From positions 1 to 64,000 of the forward strand of contig VBDU01000073.1 in the NCBI GenBank assembly GCA_005883625.1: a stretch of DNA of 64,000 nt, written 5' to 3'. The DNA is from Chloroflexota bacterium. Lineage in GTDB: Bacteria; Chloroflexota; Limnocylindria; P2-11E. Below the pieces are notes generated by a model. That model was not told the DNA's origin. It saw nothing but the letters and a program-made list of their open reading frames with translations, and did not search any database. This document shows positions 40,171 through 48,504 of the stretch, piece after piece (the stretch's first letter is position 1; each line of letters starts with the position of its first letter). A program made the position numbers and the translations under genes.

Positions 40171-40991
40171 TAGACCGGGCGCGGCAGGGCGGCGCGCATC
40201 GCGCGCAGCGGCGCCTCGCTCCCCGTCCACACCGTGAACGAGCGCGCCGCCTGATGCAGCAGCATGAGGAGCCCGTCCATGACACGCACATGTTGAGCCT
40301 GGCGCGCGCGCCGGACCAGCGGCGTCTCCTCGGCGGTCGGCACCAGGTCCGCCACCATCAGCGGGAGGTCGCGCAGCGCGAAGCCGGCGAGCACGTCCTC
40401 GCCGAGCAGGCCGAGGGGCGTCGCGTTCACGAGCAGGCCGACCTTCTTAAGGCGCCTGGCCTCGTCCCACGAGATCGCGCGCACGCTCCCGCCGCGCGGC
40501 GTCCGCAGGGACTCCACGAGCGTCCGCGCGCGCTCGAGCGTCCGGCTCGCGACGAGCACGTCGTTGTCGGCGAGGATCTCGAGGACGCAAGCGCGCGCGG
40601 CACCGCCCGCGCCGAGGACCAGCACCTGCTCTCCGGAGGGCACGCACGCGGACTCCTCGAGCGCCATGCGGAAGCCGTAACGGTCCGTGTTGTCGCCGAC
40701 CAGGCGCGAGCCGCGGCGGGCGACCGTGTTCACCGCGCCGATGCGGCGCGCCTCCTCGCTCGCCTCGTCCACGAGGCGCAGCGCCGCCTCCTTGTGCGGG
40801 ATCGTCACGTTCGCGCCGAGCATCCCCTCGCGGCGCAGACGATCGAACGTCGCGGGCAGCTCCGCCGCCGCGACCTCGTGTGTCTCGTAGCGGTGCGGCA
40901 GGCCGAGCATGGCGAACGCCGCGTTGTGCATGGCCGGCGAGAGCGAGTGCGCGACCGGACGCCCGACGAGCCAGACCGTGCTCACGCTCAC
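40170..40991 (-). CDS. aroE: Shikimate dehydrogenase
   Basis: NADPH-dependent reduction of 3-dehydroshikimate. 273 aa: VGRPVAHSLSPAMHNAAF, catalytic Lys in GANVTIPHKEAALRLVD, NTDRYGF (catalytic Asp), the nucleotide-binding VLVLGAGGAARACV, NATPLGLLGED and the C-terminal MDGLLMLLHQAARSFTVWTG. GTG 40991 overlaps mltG by GTGA; a second GTG six nt on is possible. Confidence 0.95.
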   Translation of the reverse strand: MSVSTVWLVGRPVAHSLSPAMHNAAFAMLGLPHRYETHEVAAAELPATFDRLRREGMLGANVTIPHKEAALRLVDEASEEARRIGAVNTVARRGSRLVGDNTDRYGFRMALEESACVPSGEQVLVLGAGGAARACVLEILADNDVLVASRTLERARTLVESLRTPRGGSVRAISWDEARRLKKVGLLVNATPLGLLGEDVLAGFALRDLPLMVADLVPTAEETPLVRRARQAQHVRVMDGLLMLLHQAARSFTVWTGSEAPLRAMRAALPRPV

Positions 40992-42139
40992 CGGTTCCCG
41001 TACTTGACTCGGTTCGCTTCCTGCTCCTCGAGCGTCCTCGCGAAGGCGTGCTGGCCGGTGCCGTCGTTCTTCGCCACGAAATAGAGGTAGGGCACGTCGG
41101 CCGGCTTCGCCGCCCCCTCGAGCGCGGCAAGCCCCGGATCGCAGATCGGGTTCGGCGGGAGTCCCGCGACCTTGTACGTGTTGTAGGCCGACTCCAGCTC
41201 GAGGTCCTTCAGCGTGAGCTCGCGCCAATCGCCGAGCGCGTACTGGATCGTCGGGTCCGCGTCCAGCTTCATGCCGATCTTGAGCCGGTTGGCGTAGACG
41301 CCGGCGATCGTCGCGCTCTCCGAGCGGTCCCGCGCTTCCCGCTCGACGAGCGAGGCGAGCTTCACGATGTCGTAGACGGTCGTGCTCCGCGTCTGCGCCG
41401 CCTGGCGCAGCGTCGCGCCGGCCTTGGCCTCGAACTGGTCGAGGAGCGCATCCACGATCCGCGCCGCGGTCGCGTCGGGGCGGAAGAAATAGGTGTCGGG
41501 GAAGAGGAACCCTTCGAGCGACGTCTCAGGCGTCATCCCCGCGAGCACGCTGTTCCGGCGCTGGCCGACGACCGCCTCCTTGAGGAAGGCGTCCTTGGAT
41601 ATGCCCGGGAACGCTTTCGCCACCGCCGTCGCGACCTCGGTGAGGCGCCATCCCTCGATGAGCCGCAGCACGGTCTGCTCGCCGGGAGCCTTCTCGAAGA
41701 GGCGCGCGAGATCGCGTGGCGAGAGCGCCGCGGAGACCATGTATGTCCCCGACTGGAGCGCGTCCTCGCGGCCCGTGTCGTAGAGGACGTAGCTGAACGC
41801 GAGCGCGGACCGGATGATCCCCTCGCTCTCGAGCCGCCGTGCGATCTGGCCCGCGGTCTCGCCGCGGGTGATCACGAAGCTCCGCTGCTGCGCGTTGGGA
41901 TCCTTCGCGCGATCGATCTCGCCAGCGACCTGGTCCGCGAGGACCGCGCGCACGAGCGGCTGCTTCAAGACCGTGGCGTGGTCTGTCGCCTCGCTCACGA
42001 TCGCGTCCATGACGAGCGGGCGCCCCACCGCGAACGCCGCGACGATCACGAGGATCACCGCGAGCATGAACACGAGTGGGCCCATCGGCGAGCGGCGCTG
42101 CGGCGGCCGCTCTCGCCACTCGCGGCGCTGGCGGGTCAA
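40988..42139 (-). CDS. mltG: Endolytic murein transglycosylase MltG (YceG-like)
   Basis: Membrane-anchored lytic transglycosylase that ends glycan-strand elongation. 383 aa: Arg-rich N-terminus, one transmembrane helix (GPLVFMLAVILVIVAAFAVG), a LysM-like region (FVITRGETAGQIARRLESEGII), and a catalytic domain with LEGFLFPDTYFF, catalytic Glu in KLASLVEREARD, and the closing SAYNTYKVAGLPPNPICDPG. TTG 42139 overlaps ruvX as TTGA, which supports this rare-type start. Confidence 0.94.
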   Translation of the reverse strand: MTRQRREWRERPPQRRSPMGPLVFMLAVILVIVAAFAVGRPLVMDAIVSEATDHATVLKQPLVRAVLADQVAGEIDRAKDPNAQQRSFVITRGETAGQIARRLESEGIIRSALAFSYVLYDTGREDALQSGTYMVSAALSPRDLARLFEKAPGEQTVLRLIEGWRLTEVATAVAKAFPGISKDAFLKEAVVGQRRNSVLAGMTPETSLEGFLFPDTYFFRPDATAARIVDALLDQFEAKAGATLRQAAQTRSTTVYDIVKLASLVEREARDRSESATIAGVYANRLKIGMKLDADPTIQYALGDWRELTLKDLELESAYNTYKVAGLPPNPICDPGLAALEGAAKPADVPYLYFVAKNDGTGQHAFARTLEEQEANRVKYGNR

Positions 42140-42516
42140 CGGGCGCGCTGCGCGAGGAAGTCTTCGAGCAGGACCGTCGCCGCGCCGGCGTCCACGTCCG
42201 CGGCCCCGCGGAGCTTCGCCTCGCTCGTGGTGTGCCGCTCGTCGTAGAGCTCGACCGGGAGCTCGAGGCGCCGTGCGGCGTCCGCGAAGCGCCGCACGCG
42301 CTCGGCCTGCGGACCGACCTCGCCGCGCAGCGTGAGCGGCAGTCCGATCACGAGCGTCGAGACCTCCTCCGCGCGTGCCACCGCCCCGAGCGCGGCGAGG
42401 TCCGCGGCGAGATTCCGCCGCACGAGGGTGTGGAGCGGCCGCACGAGCCCGAACGCGTCGTCGCCGACCGCGAGGCCGATCCGGCGGTCGCCCACGTCGA
42501 GCGCCAGGTAACGCAC
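42136..42516 (-). CDS. ruvX: Holliday-junction resolvase-like RNase YqgF/RuvX
   Basis: RNase H-fold nuclease implicated in pre-16S rRNA processing. 126 aa: ALDVGDRRIGLAVGDD (Asp7 catalytic), VSTLVIGLPLTLRGEVGPQAERV, LYDERHTTSEAKL, and an acidic-end VDAGAATVLLEDFL. GTG 42516. It overlaps mltG and starts the operon that runs to xseB. The 51-bp gap upstream holds a short GCGGC-AAG-GCCGC hairpin. Confidence 0.93.
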   Translation of the reverse strand: MRYLALDVGDRRIGLAVGDDAFGLVRPLHTLVRRNLAADLAALGAVARAEEVSTLVIGLPLTLRGEVGPQAERVRRFADAARRLELPVELYDERHTTSEAKLRGAADVDAGAATVLLEDFLAQRAR

Positions 42517-42567
42517 CCTACCGACGAAGCGGCAAGGCCGCTCCAGAAAGCCCGAGCGAAGCGGAGG

Positions 42568-44055
42568 TCACCGCGAGCCGGCCGCCACGGGCGGCGCGAG
42601 CTCGATCGTGATGCGCGAGTCCAGAAGCGGCAGGCGGGGCCACCAGCCCGGCCAGATCCCGACCCGCACGACGCGGAAGCCGCGCGCGCTCGCGATCGGC
42701 ACGCTCTCCTCGAAGGGGTGGCCCGCGAGCGCCGCGCTCAGCTGCGGGAGGTTAGGCCGCGCGAACTGCTGCGCCCGCACGCTCACGCGCCAGCGCACGC
42801 CGTCGTCGCCGACCGTCGGGCCGAGGACGTTCTGGACGACCGCCCCGGTCTCGTCGATGTCGTTCTCGGACGGCGCCGTGGCACGCAGCCGCGCCACGGC
42901 GGTGCGCTTGGGCTCCACGGCGACGACCGTGTAGCCGGTCGCCGTGCCCGTGACCGCGAGATCGAACGTCGCGGTCGGCGCGTCCTTACCGACCACGTCG
43001 GTCGGCGGCGTGATCCCGGTGCGCCGGGTTGCCGTGCCGTACACGGCATTGTCCTTCGTGGCCGCCTTGCGCCAGGTCTCGAGCTGCGCCGCGCCCTGGA
43101 CCTCGAGCTCCTTTTCGGACCGCGCCACCGTCGCGTCGTAGTCGGACTGCGTGACGACGGGGATCTTCTTCGTGTCGCCGCCCACGGTCGCCGCCGGGTT
43201 GGTGACGCTGTACTGACTGGACGAGCCACTCGTGATGCGATCCGGGCCGACGTTGCCGCGCGGACCCGGGTCGATGGCCTCGATCGCGACCTGCACCTGG
43301 CTGATGAAGAACGGTTGCAGGATGCTGCGCGCCAGCATCTTCTCCTCCGTCGTCTGGAAGAAGATGTTGTCGCTCGTCCGTACGACCGTGCCCTTGGGGA
43401 TGCGGATCTCAGAGGTCGTGAGGTTCGTGAAGCGCTCGAGCCCAACCGCTTTGGACTCCTCCGTCCGCGAGCCCGTCGCCGGACCGCTGATCCTTCCGTT
43501 GATCGGGGCCGTGAGCGTCTGTGCCGCGATGTCGCCGCCCGGCCCGGCGCGGAGGTCGAACTCGACGGGCCCGAGCGGCGACGTCGCGGGCGCCACGACG
43601 ACGGTCGCGTACGGCGCGACCACCGCGAGGAGGATCGCGCCGGCGGCGAAGAGGCTGGACGCGACGGCGAGGGTGCGGCGGAGCGAGACTCGCGGGCGCG
43701 GGCCCTCCGACGCGATCGTCGCGAGGGCCACGCGCCGCGCCTCGGTGAGCCGCTCCGTCGGATCGAGCTCGCGCCGCTCCAGCGCGGCGAGGCCGGCGAA
43801 GGCCGGGATGTGCACGGACGCGGCGAGCGAGCGCGCGCGGGCGTCGGAGCTCACGACCATGAGCCGTCGCCGGCCGGCACGCCGCCGGAGGACCTCGAAG
43901 AAGACCGGGTTGCGCACGAGCGGCGCGCCGGCCGGCACGACGAGGACGATGTCCGCGCTCGCGTCCGCGTCGTCGATGCGACGGGCCGCGTCGAGGACGG
44001 TCGCGCCCGCGTCGAGGTCGATCACGGTGCGGCTGAGCTGCGCCGTCGCCGTCAC
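42568..44055 (-). CDS. Single-pass membrane protein with baseplate-J-like domain
   Basis: 495 aa. The N-terminal cytosolic part (about 1-125) has DIVLVVPAGAPLVRNPVFFEVLRR. One transmembrane helix follows (LAVASSLFAAGAILLAVVAPYATVVVAP), then an extracytoplasmic part with IPKGTVVRTSDNIFFQT and VAIEAIDPGPRGNVGPDRI, the pattern of 'baseplate J-like' proteins found outside phages in high-GC bacteria. No phage genes are nearby. GTG 44055 overlaps the PilM/FtsA-like gene by GTGA, suggesting a joint envelope complex. Function unknown. Confidence 0.75.
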   Translation of the reverse strand: MTATAQLSRTVIDLDAGATVLDAARRIDDADASADIVLVVPAGAPLVRNPVFFEVLRRRAGRRRLMVVSSDARARSLAASVHIPAFAGLAALERRELDPTERLTEARRVALATIASEGPRPRVSLRRTLAVASSLFAAGAILLAVVAPYATVVVAPATSPLGPVEFDLRAGPGGDIAAQTLTAPINGRISGPATGSRTEESKAVGLERFTNLTTSEIRIPKGTVVRTSDNIFFQTTEEKMLARSILQPFFISQVQVAIEAIDPGPRGNVGPDRITSGSSSQYSVTNPAATVGGDTKKIPVVTQSDYDATVARSEKELEVQGAAQLETWRKAATKDNAVYGTATRRTGITPPTDVVGKDAPTATFDLAVTGTATGYTVVAVEPKRTAVARLRATAPSENDIDETGAVVQNVLGPTVGDDGVRWRVSVRAQQFARPNLPQLSAALAGHPFEESVPIASARGFRVVRVGIWPGWWPRLPLLDSRITIELAPPVAAGSR

Positions 44056-45116
44056 GCGTAGGCCCCCGCGCCGAGCGCCGCGGCCCCGACCGCCACCAGG
44101 TCGTCCGTCCCCACCGGGACGTCGGCGAAGACCCGGCCCACGCTCCCCATCGCGAGCGGACCGATCCGCACCGGGCCGCCACGGGCCCCGCCGACGACCT
44201 CCGCGAGGCTCGTCGCGAGGGGCTGCAGGGCGTCCGGGACACCGATGAAGAGCCAGCGCTCCGGCAGCGGGCCGTCGTACCCGGCGAGCGGGGTCGCGAC
44301 GCATTCGGCCCAGACGCGAGCGTCCGGCGCGAGCGTATCGCCACGCGCGGCGAACGCGCCGCGACCGAGCCCGAACGCGCGCGTGCCGACCACGCGGCTG
44401 TCGCGGATGATCGCGAGGGACGTGACGTCCGCGCCGAGCCGCACCACGCCGGCGTCGGTCGTCCCGGACTCCACGACGAGCCGCGCGAGCGCGTAGCTCC
44501 CCGACACCGTCGTCGCGCGGCGCCGCGCGTCGGCGACGGCCGCGAGCGCCGCGCCCGAGAGCACGAGCGGCGCGACGGACACGTCGGTATGCACCTCGAC
44601 CGCCCGCCCGCGGTAGCCCACGAGCGAGGCGAGCGGCCGGCCGTCGAGCGAGAGCGCCGCGACCTCATCCCGCAGCCGCGCGGTCGCGACGCCGCGCAAG
44701 GCCGGGTCGTCCTCCACCGCGGCGCGCGCGTGCGCGGCGGCCGCCTCGTGCGCCTCACGCATCGCGCGAAGCATCTCCGCGGAGACGATCGCCGACGTCG
44801 AGTTCGCTCGCTCGAACGTCGTCCGCACGTGGAACGTGCGGACGTCGTCGCCGTCGAGCGCGACGATCGCGCGCTCCGCGGCGCCGGAGCGCTCGGCGGC
44901 GGCGAACGCCGTCGCGAGCGCCGCCCCGACCGCGGCACGATCGGTGACGAGCCCGCCGGTCACCGCATCGGGCGCGAGCCCGGTCTCGCCGCGACCGATC
45001 ACGCGCAGGCGGCCCTCGTCCGCACGGACGACGACCACGCGTGCGACCCCCGCGGCGATCTCGATCCCAGCGATCGCAGGCCCTCTGGGGGCCGCGCCCC
45101 CGCGAGGACTAGCCAC
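44052..45116 (-). CDS. FtsA/PilM-like actin-fold protein
   Basis: 354-aa protein with ATPase features of the actin/FtsA/PilM fold: AGIEIAAGVARVVVV (phosphate 1-like, about 15-29), IVALDGDDVRTFHVRTTFE, VSAEMLRAMREAHEAAAA, SLIGYRGRAVEVHTDVSVAP-like SHS2 region, GVVRLGADVTSLAIIRDSRVVGTRAFGLGRGA (phosphate 2), and WLFIGVPDAL. It is divergent and could not be named. Residues 4-13 come from a GC palindrome behind GTG 45116. It is coupled to the downstream membrane protein and overlaps alaS by 8 nt. Confidence 0.7.
   Translation of the reverse strand: MASPRGGAAPRGPAIAGIEIAAGVARVVVVRADEGRLRVIGRGETGLAPDAVTGGLVTDRAAVGAALATAFAAAERSGAAERAIVALDGDDVRTFHVRTTFERANSTSAIVSAEMLRAMREAHEAAAAHARAAVEDDPALRGVATARLRDEVAALSLDGRPLASLVGYRGRAVEVHTDVSVAPLVLSGAALAAVADARRRATTVSGSYALARLVVESGTTDAGVVRLGADVTSLAIIRDSRVVGTRAFGLGRGAFAARGDTLAPDARVWAECVATPLAGYDGPLPERWLFIGVPDALQPLATSLAEVVGGARGGPVRIGPLAMGSVGRVFADVPVGTDDLVAVGAAALGAGAYA
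45087..45101. repeat. GC palindrome at the alaS-pilM-like junction
   Basis: GGGGG-CCGCG-CCCCC, encoding residues 6-10 or so of the PilM/FtsA-like protein. Confidence 0.55.
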
Positions 45117-47778
45117 GTCTCCCGTTCAATCGGTCGACCACGGCGCTCCGCGCCGCGGCGATGGCCTCGCCGAGGCGCGCGGCGTTCTTGCCACCCGCCG
45201 ACGCGCTCTCGGGCCGGCCACCGCCCCGACCCTCGATGATGTGCGCGACCGTCTTGATGACCTTGTCGGCATCGACGGTGGCCACCAGGTCCCGCGACAC
45301 GGTCACCAGGAGCGCCGGCTTCCCCGCGCGCGCGCCGCCCAGGACGACGACGCCACGGCCGAGCGATCCCCGCAGACGATCGGAGAGCGCCCGCAGCTGT
45401 GTGAGATCCGCGTCGCCCACGTCGGCGGCGACGATCTGGGCCCCGTCGAGCGCTTCGGCCTTGGCGAGCAGCGACGACGCCGCGGCCTCCACGCCGGACC
45501 GCTGAACGCTCGCGAGGTCCTTTTCCAGCCGATCCCGCTGCTCCAGGAGCTGGGTCACCGCTTCGGGCAGCCTCGTCGGCGGGGCGCGGAGCGCGGCCGC
45601 GGCGCGGTTCGTGCGCTCGCGCAGCTCCCGGATCTCGCGGAGCGCGCCGACGCCGGTCACCGCCTCGAGACGCCGCACGCCGGCGCCGATCGACTCCTCC
45701 TTCGTGATGAGAAAGATCCCGATGTCCCCGGTGCAGTGGCAATGCGTGCCACCGCAGAGCTCGCGGCTCGTCGATCCCGCCTCCACGACGCGTACCTCGT
45801 TGTCGTACTTCTCCCCGAAGAGCGCGATCGCCCCGGAGGCGAGCGCCTCTTTGAGCGGCATCGTCTGGGCGTGGACGTCCTCGTTGGAGAGGATGGCGTC
45901 GTTCACCTCGTCCTCGACACGCTGCAGCTCCTCCGGCGAGAGCGCGCGGTTGAACGTGAAGTCGAACCGGAGGTTCGGGGCGTGCACGAGCGACCCCGCC
46001 TGATGCACGTCCTCGCCGAAGAGCCGGCGCAGCGTCGCGTGGAGCAGGTGCGTCGCGGTGTGGTTGCGCATCGTGTCGCGGCGCAGGTCGGCGTCCACGG
46101 CGGCGTGGGCCCTCGCGCCCGCGCGCAAGACGCCGTCGACGACCTTCGTGCTCATGACGATCACGCCCGGCGCGGCGGTCTGCGTGTCCGCGACGAGCGC
46201 CCTGCCCTCGTCGGTCGTGATCGTGCCCCGGTCGCCGACCTGGCCCCCGCCCTCCGGATAGAACGGCGTCCGGTCGAGCACGATCTCGACGTCGGTGCCC
46301 TCCGTGGCGTCGGTCAACGGCTCGCCGCCGACGACGAGCGAGAGGATCTTCGCGTCGGTCTCGAGCTCGCCGTAGCCCGTGAACTGGCTCCGCAGCCCCC
46401 GCTTCTCGCGGAGGTTCGCGTAGAGCTGCCCAAAGCGCATGACGTCCTGGCTGAACTTCGCCGTCGCGCGCGACCGGCTCCGCTGCGCGTCGAGCAGCCG
46501 GCGGAAGCCAGGCTCGTCGATGGTGAGCCCCGCTCCGGCGGCGATCTCGCGCGTCATCTCGAGCGGGAAGCCGAACGTGTCGTAGAGCCGGAACGTCGTA
46601 TCGCCGTCGATCCACGTGTAACCGGCGCCCTTCGCGGCCTCGATCGCGCCGTTGAGCTGCTCGAGCCCGGTGGTGAGCGTGCGCTCGAACTTCGCTTCCT
46701 CCTCGCGGAGGGTCTCGGGGATGCGGTCGCGCGCCCGCGTGAGCTCCGGGTAGTGCTGCTGCATGTGCTTCACGACCTCGGACCCGATCGCCGCGAGCGC
46801 GCCCGCCTTGAGGCCGAGGCGGCGCGCATGGAGCTCGGCGCGCCGGATGAGGCGGCGCAGGACGTACCCGCGCCACTCGTTGCTCGGCTGGATCCCGTCC
46901 GCGACGAGGAACGCGGCCGCCCGCCCATGCTCGACGACGATGCGGATCGAACGGTCGGCGTCCGGGTCGTCGCCGTAACGCTTCCCGGAGAGCGTCTCTA
47001 CCTTCTTCACGAGCGGCTGGAAGAGATCGGTCTTGAACGTGTCGGGGATCGTCTTCTGCAGCACCTGCGCGAGCCGCTCGAGGCCCACGCCGGTGTCGAT
47101 GTTCCGCTTGGGGAGTGGGTCGAGGGTGCCGTCCGCCTTGCGGTCGTACTGCTGGAAGACGAAGTTCCAGATCTCGATCCAGCGCCCGCAGTTCTCCGCC
47201 GGCGAGCACTCGTGCTCGCCGACCCCGGCCTGCGGTCCGCGATCGATGAACACCTCGCTGCACGGGCCGCACAGCCCGGTGGGACCCGGTGACCAGAAGT
47301 TGGTCTCGTCGCCCTTGGTGATGTCCCCGAGCCGGTACACGCGCTCGGGCGGGAGCAGCGCGAGCTCCTTCGTCCAGATGTCGAACGCCTCGTCGTCGTC
47401 CTTGTAGATCGTGGCGACGAGCGAGCTCGGATCGAAGCCGAAGCGGTCGACGAGCAGCTCCCAGCCCCACCCGATGGCTTCCTTCTTCCAGTAGTCGCCG
47501 ATGGCGAAGTTGCCGAGCATCTCGAAGAACGTCTGATGCCAGGTGTCGCCGCCGACCTCGTCGATGTCCGAGGTGCGGAAGATCTTCTGGATGCTGACGA
47601 TCCGCTTCGCCGGCGGCTGCTTCTTGCCCAGGAAGTACGGCACGAGCGGCTGCATGCCCGCGCTGGTGAAGAAGACCGAGGGATCGTCTTTCAGGACGAG
47701 GGGCGCGCTGGGCAGCCGGTGATGGCCCTTCTCCTCGAAGAAGGTGATGAACCGCTCGCGTATGGTCGCGCTGTCTAT
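45109..47778 (-). CDS. alaS: Alanyl-tRNA synthetase, apparent ATA start
   Basis: Charges tRNA-Ala and edits Ser/Gly mischarging. 889 aa. Aminoacylation domain with FFTSAGMQPLVPYF and DEVGGDTWHQTFFEMLGNFAIGDYWK; editing domain with RNHTATHLLHATLR and SRELCGGTHCHCTGDIG; C-terminal DHHA1 domain. The universally conserved N-terminus (D-S-A-T-I-R-E-R-F-I-T-F-F-E-E-K-G-H) has no ATG/GTG/TTG. ATA at 47778 lies 6 nt behind a perfect AAGGAGG (47791..47785) and gives the expected family start; the first ATG (47655) would delete 41 conserved residues. A rare start may limit or autoregulate expression. Confidence 0.93.
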   Translation of the reverse strand: MDSATIRERFITFFEEKGHHRLPSAPLVLKDDPSVFFTSAGMQPLVPYFLGKKQPPAKRIVSIQKIFRTSDIDEVGGDTWHQTFFEMLGNFAIGDYWKKEAIGWGWELLVDRFGFDPSSLVATIYKDDDEAFDIWTKELALLPPERVYRLGDITKGDETNFWSPGPTGLCGPCSEVFIDRGPQAGVGEHECSPAENCGRWIEIWNFVFQQYDRKADGTLDPLPKRNIDTGVGLERLAQVLQKTIPDTFKTDLFQPLVKKVETLSGKRYGDDPDADRSIRIVVEHGRAAAFLVADGIQPSNEWRGYVLRRLIRRAELHARRLGLKAGALAAIGSEVVKHMQQHYPELTRARDRIPETLREEEAKFERTLTTGLEQLNGAIEAAKGAGYTWIDGDTTFRLYDTFGFPLEMTREIAAGAGLTIDEPGFRRLLDAQRSRSRATAKFSQDVMRFGQLYANLREKRGLRSQFTGYGELETDAKILSLVVGGEPLTDATEGTDVEIVLDRTPFYPEGGGQVGDRGTITTDEGRALVADTQTAAPGVIVMSTKVVDGVLRAGARAHAAVDADLRRDTMRNHTATHLLHATLRRLFGEDVHQAGSLVHAPNLRFDFTFNRALSPEELQRVEDEVNDAILSNEDVHAQTMPLKEALASGAIALFGEKYDNEVRVVEAGSTSRELCGGTHCHCTGDIGIFLITKEESIGAGVRRLEAVTGVGALREIRELRERTNRAAAALRAPPTRLPEAVTQLLEQRDRLEKDLASVQRSGVEAAASSLLAKAEALDGAQIVAADVGDADLTQLRALSDRLRGSLGRGVVVLGGARAGKPALLVTVSRDLVATVDADKVIKTVAHIIEGRGGGRPESASAGGKNAARLGEAIAAARSAVVDRLNGRRG

Positions 47779-47793
47779 GTACGCCCTCCTTGC

Positions 47794-47835
47794 GGGGGGT
47801 TCCCGGGGGGCTCGCCCCCCGGGCCGCAGCCCCCC
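47794..47835. repeat. Nested GC palindrome upstream of alaS
   Basis: An inner perfect hairpin CCCGGGGGG-CTCG-CCCCCCGGG (47802-47823) lies inside outer G6/C6 arms (47794-47799 and 47830-47835). It is the largest member of the GC-palindrome family and ends next to the alaS Shine-Dalgarno sequence, so it could affect alaS expression. Confidence 0.65.
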
Positions 47836-47841
47836 GACGTG

Positions 47842-47882
47842 CTAAACGAAAACGCGGGTCGCCGTCCTCGGCTCCCCGCGTT
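47842..47882 (-). terminator. Intrinsic terminator after the YtxH-like gene
   Basis: On the minus strand, AACGCGGG (47882..47875) pairs with CCCGCGTT (47858..47851), followed by TTTTCGTTT. A strong stem with a T-rich tail, 25 bp after the stop at 47907, makes it the clearest intrinsic terminator in the window. Confidence 0.7.
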
Positions 47883-47906
47883 CCCCTCGTGGTGAAAAGT
47901 CTAGCG

Positions 47907-48176
47907 TCAGGACCGCGTGGTGCCGCCTCCGCTGTCGCGCGATGCTGCGGACTTCCCGCCGCTCTGGTCCCACTGCCGCTTCGCCTCGTCGACGAGCTCG
48001 CGACCCTTCACGGTCGCGTCGTCGGCGAGCTTCTGCGCGATCTTCTGCAGGTCGTCGGCACGGCGCTTCAGCTCTTCGCTGCGCGCCTTGAGCTCCTCCC
48101 GGGTGAGATCCCCGGCCTTCGGCGCGTAGAGGAGCGCGAGCACGGCGCCCGCAAGCAGCCCAACAAGGAAACCCAT
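47907..48176 (-). CDS. YtxH-like membrane-anchored coiled-coil protein
   Basis: 89 aa: N-terminal hydrophobic anchor MGFLVGLLAGAVLALLYAP with the K-A-G-D-L-T-R-E-E-L-K start of a charged amphipathic helix (KARSEELKRRADDLQKIAQKL), as in YtxH/gas-vesicle-like small envelope proteins. The tail is Ser/Gly-rich. GGGAG lies 10 nt before ATG 48176. It ends at an intrinsic terminator. Function unknown; such proteins are often stress-related. Confidence 0.7.
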   Translation of the reverse strand: MGFLVGLLAGAVLALLYAPKAGDLTREELKARSEELKRRADDLQKIAQKLADDATVKGRELVDEAKRQWDQSGGKSAASRDSGGGTTRS

Positions 48177-48195
48177 CTGTCGCTCACTCCCTGGT

Positions 48196-48215
48196 CGAGG
48201 GGCCTCTGCCCCTCG
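48196..48215. repeat. GC hairpin upstream of the YtxH-like gene
   Basis: CGAGGGG-CCTCTG-CCCCTCG, a 7-bp stem with a 6-nt loop in the 70-bp gap between two minus-strand genes; a weaker member of the palindrome family, possibly a terminator for the upstream membrane gene. Confidence 0.5.
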
Positions 48216-48246
48216 CACCCCGATTCGTCGGATTTGCACCTCGACC

Positions 48247-48504
48247 TTACCGCTTCGCGGGCGCTTCCGCGACGGCCACCGCCAGCGACGCCAGCGCCGC
48301 GGCCGCACTGGCGAGCAAAAGCTGCGTGTCTCCGAGCAGACCGGCCGTCCAGCCCGCCAGCTCGCCAAGGGCCTGCGCGCAGGCGACCGCGGCGACGGCG
48401 AGCACCCAGGCCTGTGCGAGCGCCCTGGGCCGCCCGGCGAGCGCCCGGACCGCCGCGGGGACGCCGATCGCGACGAGCCCCAGCGTCACCACCGCGGGCG
48501 GCAC
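48247..48504 (-). CDS. Small hydrophobic protein, 85 aa
   Basis: Unrecognised Ala/Leu-rich protein with two to three hydrophobic helices (AVVTLGLVAIGVPAAV, AWVLAVAAVACAQALGELAGW, LLLASAAAALASLAVAVA). GTG 48504 directly abuts the stop of the upstream GT87-like membrane gene, so it is probably co-expressed. No motif gives a function. Confidence 0.55.
   Translation of the reverse strand: MPPAVVTLGLVAIGVPAAVRALAGRPRALAQAWVLAVAAVACAQALGELAGWTAGLLGDTQLLLASAAAALASLAVAVAEAPAKR

Noticed and set aside
37391..40291. A single 966-codon open frame that could suggest a giant fusion upstream of aroKB.
   Set aside because: The first part is Arg-rich nonsense antiparallel in frame to aroC. The real AroKB begins at GTG 38983, which overlaps the aroC stop.
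42568..44055. Prophage remnant suggested by the baseplate-J-like domain.
   Set aside because: No other phage gene, integrase or attachment repeat is present. The flanks are housekeeping genes, and such proteins occur as chromosomal membrane proteins in high-GC bacteria.
47794..47882. T-box or other riboswitch leader before alaS.
   Set aside because: The region is explained by an intrinsic terminator for the upstream gene plus a GC palindrome. I see no T-box consensus (AGGGTGGnACCGCG) or specifier loop.
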